Below, piece by piece: positions 25,245-32,721 of a stretch of 64,000 bases of DNA. The translations under genes and the position numbers were made by a program. The stretch is from Achromobacter arsenitoxydans SY8 (GTDB lineage: Bacteria; Pseudomonadota; Gammaproteobacteria; Burkholderiales; Burkholderiaceae_B), in NCBI RefSeq assembly GCF_000236785.1, contig NZ_AGUF01000074.1, positions 124,001-188,000 on the forward strand, written 5' to 3'. Positions within the stretch are counted from its first letter, which is position 1; every line of letters starts with the position of its first letter. The notes below the pieces were generated by a model. The model had not been told where the DNA came from and searched no databases. It saw only the letters and a list, made by a program, of their open reading frames with translations.

Positions 25245-26030
25245 ATGTTGAAGTTCGCCGCCAATCTGTCGATGATGTATCAGGAACATTCGTTCCTGGA
25301 CCGCTACGCGGCCGCTGCCGCGGACGGTTATGCGGGCGTGGAATGCATGTTCCCTTATGAAGAGCCGGCGGCCTTTGTGCGCGAACGTATGGATGCGGCG
25401 GGCGTGTCTCAGGTGCTGTTCAACGCGCCACCGGGTATCGCCAGCCGGGGCGAGCGCGGCCTGGCCGCCTTGCCGGGCCGCCAGGCGGAGTTTCAGGCAG
25501 GCATTGACCAGGCGCTGGCGTATGCGACGGCGCTTGCTTGCCCCAACCTGCACGTTATGGCTGGCGTGGCGCCGGCGGACCTGCCGCGCGAGGCGATGCT
25601 GGACTGCTACCACGAGAACCTGGACTGGGCTGCACGCCAGGCCCGCTCGGCCGGCGTGACCGTGCTGATCGAACCCATCAACACGCGCGACATTCCCGGC
25701 TATTTCCTGAACCGCCAGGACGAAGCGCATGCCGTCGTGCAGGCGGTCAACGCGCCCAACCTGAAGGTGCAGATGGATCTGTACCACTGCCAGATCGTCG
25801 AAGGCGACGTCACGATGAAACTGCGCCAGTACCTGCCGACCGGGCGCGTCGGGCATCTGCAGATTGCTGGCGTGCCGCTGCGCCAGGAGCCGGATCGGGG
25901 CGAGCTGGATTACGGCTGGCTGTTCGGCGTGCTGCGCGAGCTGGACTACAAGGGATGGATCGGCTGCGAATACCGGCCTGCGGGATCGACCTCCGCCGGC
26001 CTGCGGTGGCTCAGCGCCGCGCGGGCGTGA
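25245..26030 (+). CDS. hyi: Hydroxypyruvate isomerase-family protein
   Basis: A 261-residue TIM-barrel isomerase of the Hyi family. The frame runs upstream to a GTG at 25185, but ATG 25245 gives the family N-terminus [20 protein letters not shown] and the normal length near 258. Metal ligands are visible in [16 protein letters not shown] (Glu), QMDLYHCQ (Asp and His) and GCEYRPAG (Glu). Hyi interconverts hydroxypyruvate and tartronate semialdehyde in glyoxylate use, but this fold is also used on other short hydroxy-keto acids or sugars. It is the last intact gene of the transport/catabolic operon, 56 bases after the lyase. Its link to the lyase pathway is not obvious. Confidence 0.85.
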   Translation: MLKFAANLSMMYQEHSFLDRYAAAAADGYAGVECMFPYEEPAAFVRERMDAAGVSQVLFNAPPGIASRGERGLAALPGRQAEFQAGIDQALAYATALACPNLHVMAGVAPADLPREAMLDCYHENLDWAARQARSAGVTVLIEPINTRDIPGYFLNRQDEAHAVVQAVNAPNLKVQMDLYHCQIVEGDVTMKLRQYLPTGRVGHLQIAGVPLRQEPDRGELDYGWLFGVLRELDYKGWIGCEYRPAGSTSAGLRWLSAARA

Positions 26031-26069
26031 GCGTCCGCCCATCACCCTAGCGTCATAGGAGTCCACCTT

Positions 26070-26220
26070 ATGTTCCAAGGCATGCTGCGCATGCGGATGG
26101 CGGCGACCTTGCCACGCGCATCGTCGCTGCCCATCGTGCCTGGCGTTCGCCGGGTATGCGCGCCAGGAGTACGAACGCTGGGGCGCGGTCATCCGCGGCA
26201 AAGGCATTTCAGTGGAGTGA
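26070..26220 (+). pseudogene. Remnant of a Bug/TctC-type binding protein gene
   Basis: The frame ending in TGA at 26218-26220 reads FAGYARQEYERWGAVI followed by RGKGISVE, which looks like the C-terminus of Bug (tripartite tricarboxylate transporter) receptors. About 60 bases earlier, in another frame, GGDLATRIVAAH resembles the early Bug motif (GG.TD..AR..A). No open frame joins them and the roughly 300-residue middle is missing. I read this as a decayed gene with a large internal deletion. A 60-codon ATG frame (26070-26252) across it has no recognisable product. Confidence 0.4.
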
Positions 26221-26331
26221 GCCGGCCGCGTAACAGCCGCCGCAAGGTGTAACCGGGCCGTCCATCCCGCCGGCCCGGGCGTACGATAAGACGATGAGCA
26301 TCCAGCCCGGGATCCGGGCGAGGAGATCGCC

Positions 26332-26907
26332 ATGTCACTGATCGTAGCAGCCCGATTCGAGGGCTTCGAAGCGGCCAAAGCCGCTGCCAGCCGGCTGACC
26401 GCCGCCGGCTTTCCAGACTGGGATGTCCACACCTTCTATGTGAATCCGGCCGGCGAGCACGGCCGCTTTCCCCTGGGTGGCGACCGGCGCTCCGATCCGG
26501 ATTCCGGGCGCGCCGACATGGGGGCGTACCTGGGCGCGGGAGGGGTGGGGGCCGTGTTCGCCGTGTTTGGCGGCTTTGTGGCGTCGGAACTCAGCGATTC
26601 CATCGCGGCGATCCTGGCCGCGGCGGGCGTGGGCGCCTATCTGGGGTCGCTGTTTGGCGCGCTGTGGGTAACCGGCCATGGCACGACCCAGCATGGGCAC
26701 TTCAATCCGGACGCGCATGCCGAGATCCGCCAGGCCGGCGTGATGGTCGCCGTGCGGACCCGGCCGCAGCGCGAAATGCTGGCTTGCCGCATTCTGCGCG
26801 ATGCCGGCGGCGCCGACGTGGAGCATGCCAACGGCCGCTGGCGCAACAGCCATTGGGAAGATTTCGACCCGCTGTCGCCGCCCCAGCGCGAGCCGGGCTT
26901 TGGCTGA
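26332..26907 (+). CDS. Conserved hypothetical glycine-zipper membrane protein
   Basis: I do not recognise a named function. The 191-residue protein starts at ATG 26332 after AGGAGA. Residues 1-35 look like a small alpha/beta module (SLIVAARFEGFEAAKAAASRL). A segment FYVNPAGEHGRFPLGGDRR follows. Residues about 62-112 are a glycine-rich hydrophobic hairpin (GAYLGAGGVGAVFAVFGGF; GVGAYLGSLFGALW), suggesting two packed membrane helices. The soluble C-terminus has a second alpha/beta-like stretch (VMVAVRTRP...ACRILRDAGG). The overall plan resembles general-stress glycine-zipper proteins that resist or sense envelope stress, but that is an inference from composition. It converges with the exporter gene at 26920, 12 bases away. 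Confidence 0.7.
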   Translation: MSLIVAARFEGFEAAKAAASRLTAAGFPDWDVHTFYVNPAGEHGRFPLGGDRRSDPDSGRADMGAYLGAGGVGAVFAVFGGFVASELSDSIAAILAAAGVGAYLGSLFGALWVTGHGTTQHGHFNPDAHAEIRQAGVMVAVRTRPQREMLACRILRDAGGADVEHANGRWRNSHWEDFDPLSPPQREPGFG

Positions 26908-26919
26908 GCGCGCGGAAGG

Positions 26920-27831
26920 TCAGGCGCCGGGCTTCTTGGGCGCCGGCCGCTTGCGGCTGCGCTGCGCCGTCGCCGCGCAGCCCGCGGATGCGACGATGAT
27001 GCCGCAGATGGCCAGCCATTGCGTCTGGGACAGGTGTTCGTTCAGCACGATCACGCCGGCCAGCGCGCCCATGGCGGGTTCCATGCTGAGCAGTACGCCG
27101 AAGGTCTTTTGCGGCAAGCGGCGCAGCGCCACCATTTCCAGCGAGTAGGGCAGTGCGCTGGACAGGATGCCGACCGCGATGCCGGCCAGCACGAGCTTGG
27201 GATCGAGCAGGGCCATGCCCGCGTGGGCCGCCCCGACAGGCAGGGCGACCATCGCGGCCGCCAGCAGCCCCAGCGACGTCGCCTGGCCGCCATGCACATT
27301 GCCGGCCATCTTGCCGAAGATGATGTACAGCGCCCAGCAGACGGCGGCGCCCAGCGCGTAGGCGATGCCTTCCGGATCGAGGTCGTGGACGGACTGCCCG
27401 GTAGGAATCAGCAGGATCAGGCCGGCCAGCGCGCAGCCGATCCAGACAAAGTCGATTGCGCGCCGCGACAGAACCACGGCCAGCGTCAGCGGCCCGGTGA
27501 ATTCGATGGCGATGGCCACGCCCAGGGGCAGTGTGCGCAACGCCATGTAGAACAGCAGGTTCATGCAGGCCAGCGTCACGCCGTACAGCGCGATCTTGGC
27601 CGCGTTCTGGCGCGTAAGCGGAAAACGCCAGGGCCGCCAGAACGCCAGCAGAATGATGGCGCCGATCACGATGCGATAGGCGGTCGTGCCCTGCGCGCCC
27701 ACTTCCGGAAATAGCGACTTCGCGAACGAGGTGCCGACGCACAGGGACGCCATCGCGCCGATCAGCGACAGGGTGGGGAGCAGGGTGGACGTGGAGGCGT
27801 TGTGTCCGTTGTTCAGGGTTGCGGCGGTCAT
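26920..27831 (-). CDS. rhtA: EamA/DMT-family exporter (RhtA-like)
   Basis: A 303-residue inner-membrane transporter with about ten hydrophobic segments in two EamA repeats. The first repeat has LCVGTSFAKSLFPEVGAQG and AYRIVIGAIILLAFWRP, and the middle LLFYMALRTLPLGVAIAIEFTG is a strong RhtA-like (threonine/homoserine exporter) pattern. The second repeat has LPYSLEMVALRRLP and LLSMEPAMGALAGVIVLNE. It lies 54 bases downstream of a LysE-type exporter on the same strand and both are divergent from an Lrp regulator, so amino-acid efflux is the most likely role. The precise substrate is uncertain. Confidence 0.85.
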   Translation of the reverse strand: MTAATLNNGHNASTSTLLPTLSLIGAMASLCVGTSFAKSLFPEVGAQGTTAYRIVIGAIILLAFWRPWRFPLTRQNAAKIALYGVTLACMNLLFYMALRTLPLGVAIAIEFTGPLTLAVVLSRRAIDFVWIGCALAGLILLIPTGQSVHDLDPEGIAYALGAAVCWALYIIFGKMAGNVHGGQATSLGLLAAAMVALPVGAAHAGMALLDPKLVLAGIAVGILSSALPYSLEMVALRRLPQKTFGVLLSMEPAMGALAGVIVLNEHLSQTQWLAICGIIVASAGCAATAQRSRKRPAPKKPGA

Positions 27832-27885
27832 GGTGAAGAGCTTGCGTAATGCGTGGGGATTCGGGACGGCGTCGAGGCGTGCGGT

Positions 27886-28530
27886 TCAGGGCGTCGGATT
27901 CAAGGCGGTGGAGTAGAGCACATACAGCGCCAGCCCCAGCATGATGGCGCCCAGCAATCCCTGCTGCGCGCGCAGAAACCACGGATTGCGCCCGACCCAG
28001 CCGCGAATGCGCGATGCGCCATAGGCGAAAAAACTGCCATAGGGCAGGCTCAGGACCTTCATCGTGACGCCCAGCACCAGCATCTGCACCCAGACCGGGC
28101 CGTTGTCCGGGCTGGTGAACTGCGGCAGGAAGGCAATCATGAACAACAGCACCTTCGGATTGAGCAGGTTGGTGATGAAGCCCTGCCAGAATGCGTCGCG
28201 GGCATCGCCGGGGCGAGCCGCCAGCGACACTTCGGCCGACCGGGCGCAGCGCACGATCGCTTTGATGCCCAGATACCCCAGGTAGAGCCCGCCCGCAGCC
28301 TTGATGCCGACGAACAGGGCGGGGAAGGCGCGCAGCACGGACGCCAGGCCCAGCACCACGGCCGGCACCTGGATGAAACCGGCCGCCACATTGCCCAGCA
28401 CGCTATGAAAGGCGGGGCGGAACCCCTGGGTCATGCCTCGCGACAGGGTCAGCGCCATGTCTGGGCCGGGCGTGAGTTTGAGCGCCGCATCGGCGGCGAG
28501 GAAAAGCAGGAAAAGCTGGAGCGAGGGCAT
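27886..28530 (-). CDS. LysE/RhtB-family amino-acid exporter
   Basis: A 214-residue LysE-family translocator with the family N-terminus LQLFLLFLAADAALKLTPGPDM (the TPGPD motif at about residues 17-21), a cytoplasmic segment, and NLLNPKVLLFMIAFLPQF (about residue 120), the second family signature. About five to six hydrophobic helices are present. It is the first gene of a two-gene unit with the RhtA-like exporter and is divergent from the Lrp/AsnC gene at 28745. Regulation by that regulator in response to amino-acid excess is the usual arrangement and is inferred here. Confidence 0.88.
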   Translation of the reverse strand: MPSLQLFLLFLAADAALKLTPGPDMALTLSRGMTQGFRPAFHSVLGNVAAGFIQVPAVVLGLASVLRAFPALFVGIKAAGGLYLGYLGIKAIVRCARSAEVSLAARPGDARDAFWQGFITNLLNPKVLLFMIAFLPQFTSPDNGPVWVQMLVLGVTMKVLSLPYGSFFAYGASRIRGWVGRNPWFLRAQQGLLGAIMLGLALYVLYSTALNPTP

Positions 28531-28744
28531 TGCGGGATACGGCGGAAAATCCCGCGGCGCGGGGGGAGGGTTCCCAGTGTAAGCAAGCGGGCTGATGAAA
28601 ATGTGCGTCTGCGGGGCCGAAAATGAAAATTCCCGTCGAATTGGGGGCGGACGGCGTCGCGGCCAAGATTAGAATCGGCGGATAGCCGCAAGCGCGCTCA
28701 TTCACGCGCTGTCATATTCGGCCCCTTTGCGTTCCGAGACACCC

Positions 28745-29209
28745 ATGGAACTTGACGATTTCGACCTCCAGATCCTGCAAAGCATGCAGGAAGACAACCA
28801 GCGCACCAGCCAGGACGTCGCCCAGCGCGTCAACCTGTCGCCGGTGTCCTGCCTGCGCCGCATGAAGCGGCTGCGCGAATCCAAGGTGGTGACGGCCGAT
28901 GTTTCGGTGGTGGACCCCGCCGCCGTGGGGCGCGGGATCATGATGGTGGTGCTGGTGTCGCTGGAGAGCGAACGCGCCGACAAGCTGGACCTGTTCAAGC
29001 GCGCCATGCTCGGCGCACCGGAAATCATGCAATGCCTGTCGGTGACGGGCGAGGTCGATTTCGTGCTGACCCTGACAATGGCCGACATGGCGGACTACGA
29101 AGGCTTTGCCCAGCGCCACTTCTGGGGCAACCCCAACGTCAAGCGCTTCTCGACGCTGGTGGTGATGAACCGGGTGAAGAACGGGCTGACGGTGCCGCTG
29201 CCGGTCTAA
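28745..29209 (+). CDS. Lrp/AsnC-family transcriptional regulator
   Basis: A 154-residue Lrp-type regulator. ATG 28745 gives MELDDFDLQILQSMQEDNQR, the family start. A helix-turn-helix covers residues 18-45 (TSQDVAQRVNLSPVSCLRRMKRL) and the C-terminal RAM effector domain includes VTGEVDFVLTLTMADMADYEGF. It is divergent from the LysE and RhtA-like exporters across a 214-base, relatively AT-rich gap. It most likely senses an amino acid and controls these exporters as well as itself. Confidence 0.9.
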   Translation: MELDDFDLQILQSMQEDNQRTSQDVAQRVNLSPVSCLRRMKRLRESKVVTADVSVVDPAAVGRGIMMVVLVSLESERADKLDLFKRAMLGAPEIMQCLSVTGEVDFVLTLTMADMADYEGFAQRHFWGNPNVKRFSTLVVMNRVKNGLTVPLPV

Positions 29210-29247
29210 AGCCGCCCGCTGCCGCCCGCTGCCGGCAGATCCGATGG

Positions 29248-30309
29248 CTACATCGGCTTGAGCCCCAGCGTCTGGATCATTTCGCGATATTTAGCGACCT
29301 GCGCCTGGGCATACGCGTCCGCGTCCTCCTGGCTCATCGGCTGCAGCAGCACACGTCCTTCGGCCTCCATCCGTTCCCGCAAGTCGGGCTGTTCCAGCGC
29401 ATGGCCCACGGCGCGGCGCAAGGCGGCGACCTCCGGCCCCGGCGTGTCGTGGCGCACGTAGTAGCCGCCGGCAATCGTGTAGACGAAATCAGGAATGGTC
29501 TTGCTTTGCGAGATCAGCGGGAGGGCGGCCAGCTGCGGGGGCAAGGCGGTGGAGAAGCTGGTCAGGATCTTCAGCTGCTGCTGCGCGGCCATGCCCTGCA
29601 TCGCCTGCTGGTAGGGCAGCACGGCGAAATCGACCTGGCGGCCGATCAGGTCTTGCAGCGCAGGCGCCGCGCCGCGATACGGCACATGCAGGAATTCCGC
29701 GCCAACCTTGCGGCCCAGGTACTCCGTCATGATGTGGTACAGCGAGCCAATGCCGACGCTGCCGAACGTCAGCGGGCGAGCCCCCGGGCGCTTCGCGTAG
29801 GCGATGAATTCGTCCACGTTGTCGACCGGCAGGTCGGCGCGCGCGAGCAGCACGATGGTGGCTTCGCTGATGGGCTGGGTCAGCCGGAAGTCTTCGGGCT
29901 TGTAATGGGCGGCGGCGTTCAGAAAGGGACTAAGGATGATTTCGTTGGGCGAGCCGTGCAAAAAGGTGTAGCCGTCGGCCGGGCTGGTGAGCACGCGCCG
30001 CGCGCCCAGCATGCCCGCGCCGCCGCCCACGTTTTCCACCACCACCTGCTGCTTGAGCGCCGCGGCGATGTGCACGCCGAATTGCCTGGCCGACGCATCG
30101 CTCGCGCCGCCGGCGGGATAGGGCACGATCAGGCTCAAGGGCTTCTTGGCGGGATAGTCCGCCGCATGCGCCGGGGCTGTGGCCACGCAGGCGGCCAGGC
30201 ATATCGCGGCGGCGCGCGCGATGGGCCGCCAGCCTGTCGGCCGGCTTCGGCCCTCGGGCTCTTGGCGGGTATTTTCCCGGTGCAGAAAACTCCAAAGCAT
30301 CCAACGCAT
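29248..30309 (-). CDS. Bug-type periplasmic binding protein (TTT family receptor)
   Basis: A 353-residue receptor of the tripartite tricarboxylate transporter family. ATG 30309 follows AGGGAG by seven bases and gives a long basic n-region, then a signal core (ARAAAICLAACVATAPAHAA). The mature start YPAKKPLSLIVPYPAGGASDASAR is the Bug signature, with VENVGGGAGMLGARRV, YGTAPAL-like RGAAPALQDLIGRQVDF and the C-terminal helix following. No TctA or TctB genes are in the window. Its promoter region holds an ATCGTTG inverted repeat shared with the LysR/M20 intergenic region, so it probably serves the adjacent hydrolase, importing its substrate. Confidence 0.9.
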   Translation of the reverse strand: MRWMLWSFLHRENTRQEPEGRSRPTGWRPIARAAAICLAACVATAPAHAADYPAKKPLSLIVPYPAGGASDASARQFGVHIAAALKQQVVVENVGGGAGMLGARRVLTSPADGYTFLHGSPNEIILSPFLNAAAHYKPEDFRLTQPISEATIVLLARADLPVDNVDEFIAYAKRPGARPLTFGSVGIGSLYHIMTEYLGRKVGAEFLHVPYRGAAPALQDLIGRQVDFAVLPYQQAMQGMAAQQQLKILTSFSTALPPQLAALPLISQSKTIPDFVYTIAGGYYVRHDTPGPEVAALRRAVGHALEQPDLRERMEAEGRVLLQPMSQEDADAYAQAQVAKYREMIQTLGLKPM

Positions 30310-30414
30310 GCTGATTCTCCCTTGCCATTGATTCTTATGCAGCCCGATTGCCAGACTGTCGCATGCAGTCTAGGCAGCGGCGTTTACCCATATCAATGAC
30401 CAGGCCCGAGTCGG

Positions 30415-30437
30415 ATCGTTGTGAAATCCGCAACGAT
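30415..30437. promoter_or_regulatory. ATCGTTG inverted repeat upstream of the Bug gene
   Basis: ATCGTTG (30415-30421) and its complement CAACGAT (30431-30437) are separated by nine bases, 106 bases upstream of the Bug start and just after the LysR stop. The dyad has the spacing of a LysR T-N11-A site. The same heptamer occurs twice in the LysR/M20 promoter region, pointing to one regulator for all three genes. Confidence 0.55.
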
Positions 30438-30449
30438 GCGCGGGCGGCG

Positions 30450-31373
30450 TCAGGCGCGCCGCGATTGCAGGGCGGGATAGGTATTCAGGATATGGCGCAG
30501 CATGCTGGCAGTTGCCGGCGGCAGATGGCGGCCCGCCAGGGTGATGACATGCGTACGGCTGTTGTTCAGGATGGGGTTGGCCAGCGGCAGCGACACCATC
30601 TGGCGGAACTGCGCGCCCTTGAGCGGCATCGACAGCGGATTAACTACATAGCCCAGCCCCTGGCTGGCGAACTCCCACAGGATCTTGAACGAATTCGTCA
30701 GCAGGGCGGGCTTGAGCTTGACGTTTTCGTCCAGCTCGGCGGCCTGGATGTGCTGGCGCACGCCGAATGATTCGTCCATGGCCGCCCAGCCATGCGGCGC
30801 CAGGTCCGCCAGCTTCAAGGCCCGGCGCGTACGCGCCAGCGGATGGTCTTTGTGCACATGCACGCGCATGGGCGCAGGCCGCGAATAATGGGACCGCAGC
30901 CGTACATCGTTGGGCGGCTGAAACGCCAGCGCAATCTGCGCGCGTTCCTCGACAATGCAGCGCACGGTTTCATTGGTGCCGGCAACATGGATGCCATAGG
31001 TGATGTCCGGGTGCCGGCGCACGAAGGACAGAAGCACGGGCTCCAGCAGCATGTCCACGAAGCCCTCGCCCAACGCCAGTTCCACATGGCCGCGCGTGGC
31101 GCTTTTCAGGTTGTTGACCTCGGCCTGGAAGGATTCGTTCAGGTCCTGCTGGCGGCGCGCGAACAGGGCCACCAGACGGCCTGCGTCAGTCGGCACTACG
31201 CCGCGGCCCCGGCGTTCCAGCAATGTCAGCCCGGTTTCGGCTTCCAGCCGGGCGATGGCGCGGCTGATGGCGGAAGGGTCGGTGTTCAGCTGATCGGCGG
31301 CGGCGCGCAGCGTTCCGGTTTCTATGACTTGCAGCAGGCACAGCGTGCGCTTGAAATCGAGGGGGTCATCCAT
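30450..31373 (-). CDS. LysR-family transcriptional regulator
   Basis: A 307-residue LysR regulator starting MDDPLDFKRTLCLLQVIETGT, with helix-turn-helix LRAAADQLNTDPSAISRAIARLEAETG and LLERRGRGVVPTDAGR. The effector domain has VRCIVEERAQIALAFQPPNDVRLRSHYSRP and GLGYVVNPLSM. It is clearly a paralogue of the LysR at 53414-54349, sharing segments such as ERRGRGVVPTDAG and FGVRQHIQAAE. It is divergent from the M20 hydrolase and upstream of the Bug gene on its own strand. ATCGTTG repeats in both intergenic regions make it the likely regulator of both. Confidence 0.9.
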   Translation of the reverse strand: MDDPLDFKRTLCLLQVIETGTLRAAADQLNTDPSAISRAIARLEAETGLTLLERRGRGVVPTDAGRLVALFARRQQDLNESFQAEVNNLKSATRGHVELALGEGFVDMLLEPVLLSFVRRHPDITYGIHVAGTNETVRCIVEERAQIALAFQPPNDVRLRSHYSRPAPMRVHVHKDHPLARTRRALKLADLAPHGWAAMDESFGVRQHIQAAELDENVKLKPALLTNSFKILWEFASQGLGYVVNPLSMPLKGAQFRQMVSLPLANPILNNSRTHVITLAGRHLPPATASMLRHILNTYPALQSRRA

Positions 31374-31425
31374 GAGGCAGGTCCTTGCCAAGGCCATTGC
31401 TGGCCGCGGTATCGGTGGGGGTTGA

Positions 31426-31495
31426 ATCGTTGCAGGAATCGCATCAATTAGGTGTGATCGTTGCTATCGGCTTTTTACCTGCCCCTGTCTATAGT
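31426..31495 (+). promoter_or_regulatory. Putative LysR-controlled promoter of the M20 hydrolase
   Basis: Two direct copies of ATCGTTG (31426-31432 and 31457-31463) lie 31 bases apart, about three helical turns. A -10-like TATAGT is at 31490-31495, 41 bases before the hydrolase ATG. No good -35 is present; the second heptamer lies just upstream of where it should be, which fits an activator-dependent LysR promoter. Confidence 0.5.
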
Positions 31496-31536
31496 CGATA
31501 GGCGTATTTCCCCCAAAGCCTCGTCCCACGGAGACC

Positions 31537-32715
31537 ATGCTCATGGCTAACGTCGAATCGCCCTTGTCGCCCGAACTGCTGCGCAGCATGCGCGCATGGC
31601 GGCACGACCTGCACGCCCATCCCGAAACCGCCTTCTGTGAATTTCGCACGTCGGATCTGGTCGCCCGGGAGTTGGAGCGGGCGGGGGCGCGGGTACACCG
31701 TGGCTTGGGCGGCACCGGCGTGGTCGGCACCCTGGCGCGCGGCGACGGGCCGGTGATCGGGTTGCGCGCGGACATGGACGCGCTGGACATGCAGGAGCTG
31801 AGCGGCGCCGCGCACCGCTCGACCATCCCCGGCAAGATGCATGGTTGCGGCCACGACGGCCATACCGCCATGTTGCTTGGGGCGGCGCACCATCTGGCTG
31901 CCGACCCGGGTTGGCGCGGCACCCTGCACCTGATCTTCCAGCCGGCCGAAGAGCATGCGGGCGGCGGGCTGGCCATGGTGAAAGACGGGCTGTTCGATCA
32001 GTTCCCCTGCGATGCGGTGTACGCCTTGCATAACTCGCCCAACCTGCCGTTTGGCACCATGGCCACGCGCGTAGGCACGGTGATGGCCAACTGCGATACC
32101 TACGAGATCACCGTCACCGGCAAGGGCTGCCACGCTGCGCAGCCGGAGCATGGCGTGGACCCCGTGGTGGCGGCGGCGCAGCTGGTCACTGCCATGCAGA
32201 CCATCGTCAGCCGCAATGTGAAACCCACGGATGCGCTGGCGTTGAGCATCACGCAGATCCACGCGGGCGACACCTGGAACGTGGTGCCCAACAGCGTGCT
32301 GCTACGCGGCAGCTGCCGCACGCTGACGGCCGCCACGCGCGAACTGGCCGAACGCCGCTTGCGCGAGGTGTGCGCGGGCGTGGCGCTGACGTCGGGCGCG
32401 TCGATTGATGTGCAGATGTTCCGGGGCTATCCGGCCTGCGTCAACACGGCGGCCCAGGTCGACCTGGCTGCGCGCGCCGCAGCGCGCGTCGTCGGGGCCG
32501 ATAAGGTGGACGCGGCCTGCACGCCGCGCATGGGATCGGAAGATTTTGCGTACATGCTGGAGCAGCGGCCGGGCGCCTATGTGTTCTTCGGCGCGGCGCG
32601 GCCGGATGCGGATAATCCGCCGGTGCATAACCCGTATTACGACTTCAACGACGACATCCTGCCGCTGGGCGCTCAGTACTGGGTCGAACTCGTAAAAATA
32701 GCCATGCCAGCCTAG
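31537..32715 (+). CDS. M20-family amidohydrolase (hippurate hydrolase-like)
   Basis: A 392-residue M20D metallohydrolase, cytoplasmic. MRAWRHDLHAHPETAFCEFRT (about residues 15-35) is the family start. The metal site is in GLRADMDALDM (about residues 72-82), GKMHGCGHDGHTAMLLGAA (Cys and His ligands) and IFQPAEEHAGGGLAMVKDG (catalytic Glu). The dimerisation domain contains TVTGKGCHAAQPEHGVDPV, and a last metal-ligand region is MGSEDFAYMLEQRPGAYVF. Such enzymes remove an acyl group from an amino acid or hydrolyse hippurate and related amides. The divergent LysR and the nearby Bug receptor likely form one uptake and hydrolysis unit. The exact amide is unknown. Confidence 0.9.
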   Translation: MLMANVESPLSPELLRSMRAWRHDLHAHPETAFCEFRTSDLVARELERAGARVHRGLGGTGVVGTLARGDGPVIGLRADMDALDMQELSGAAHRSTIPGKMHGCGHDGHTAMLLGAAHHLAADPGWRGTLHLIFQPAEEHAGGGLAMVKDGLFDQFPCDAVYALHNSPNLPFGTMATRVGTVMANCDTYEITVTGKGCHAAQPEHGVDPVVAAAQLVTAMQTIVSRNVKPTDALALSITQIHAGDTWNVVPNSVLLRGSCRTLTAATRELAERRLREVCAGVALTSGASIDVQMFRGYPACVNTAAQVDLAARAAARVVGADKVDAACTPRMGSEDFAYMLEQRPGAYVFFGAARPDADNPPVHNPYYDFNDDILPLGAQYWVELVKIAMPA

Positions 32716-32721
32716 GCGGCG

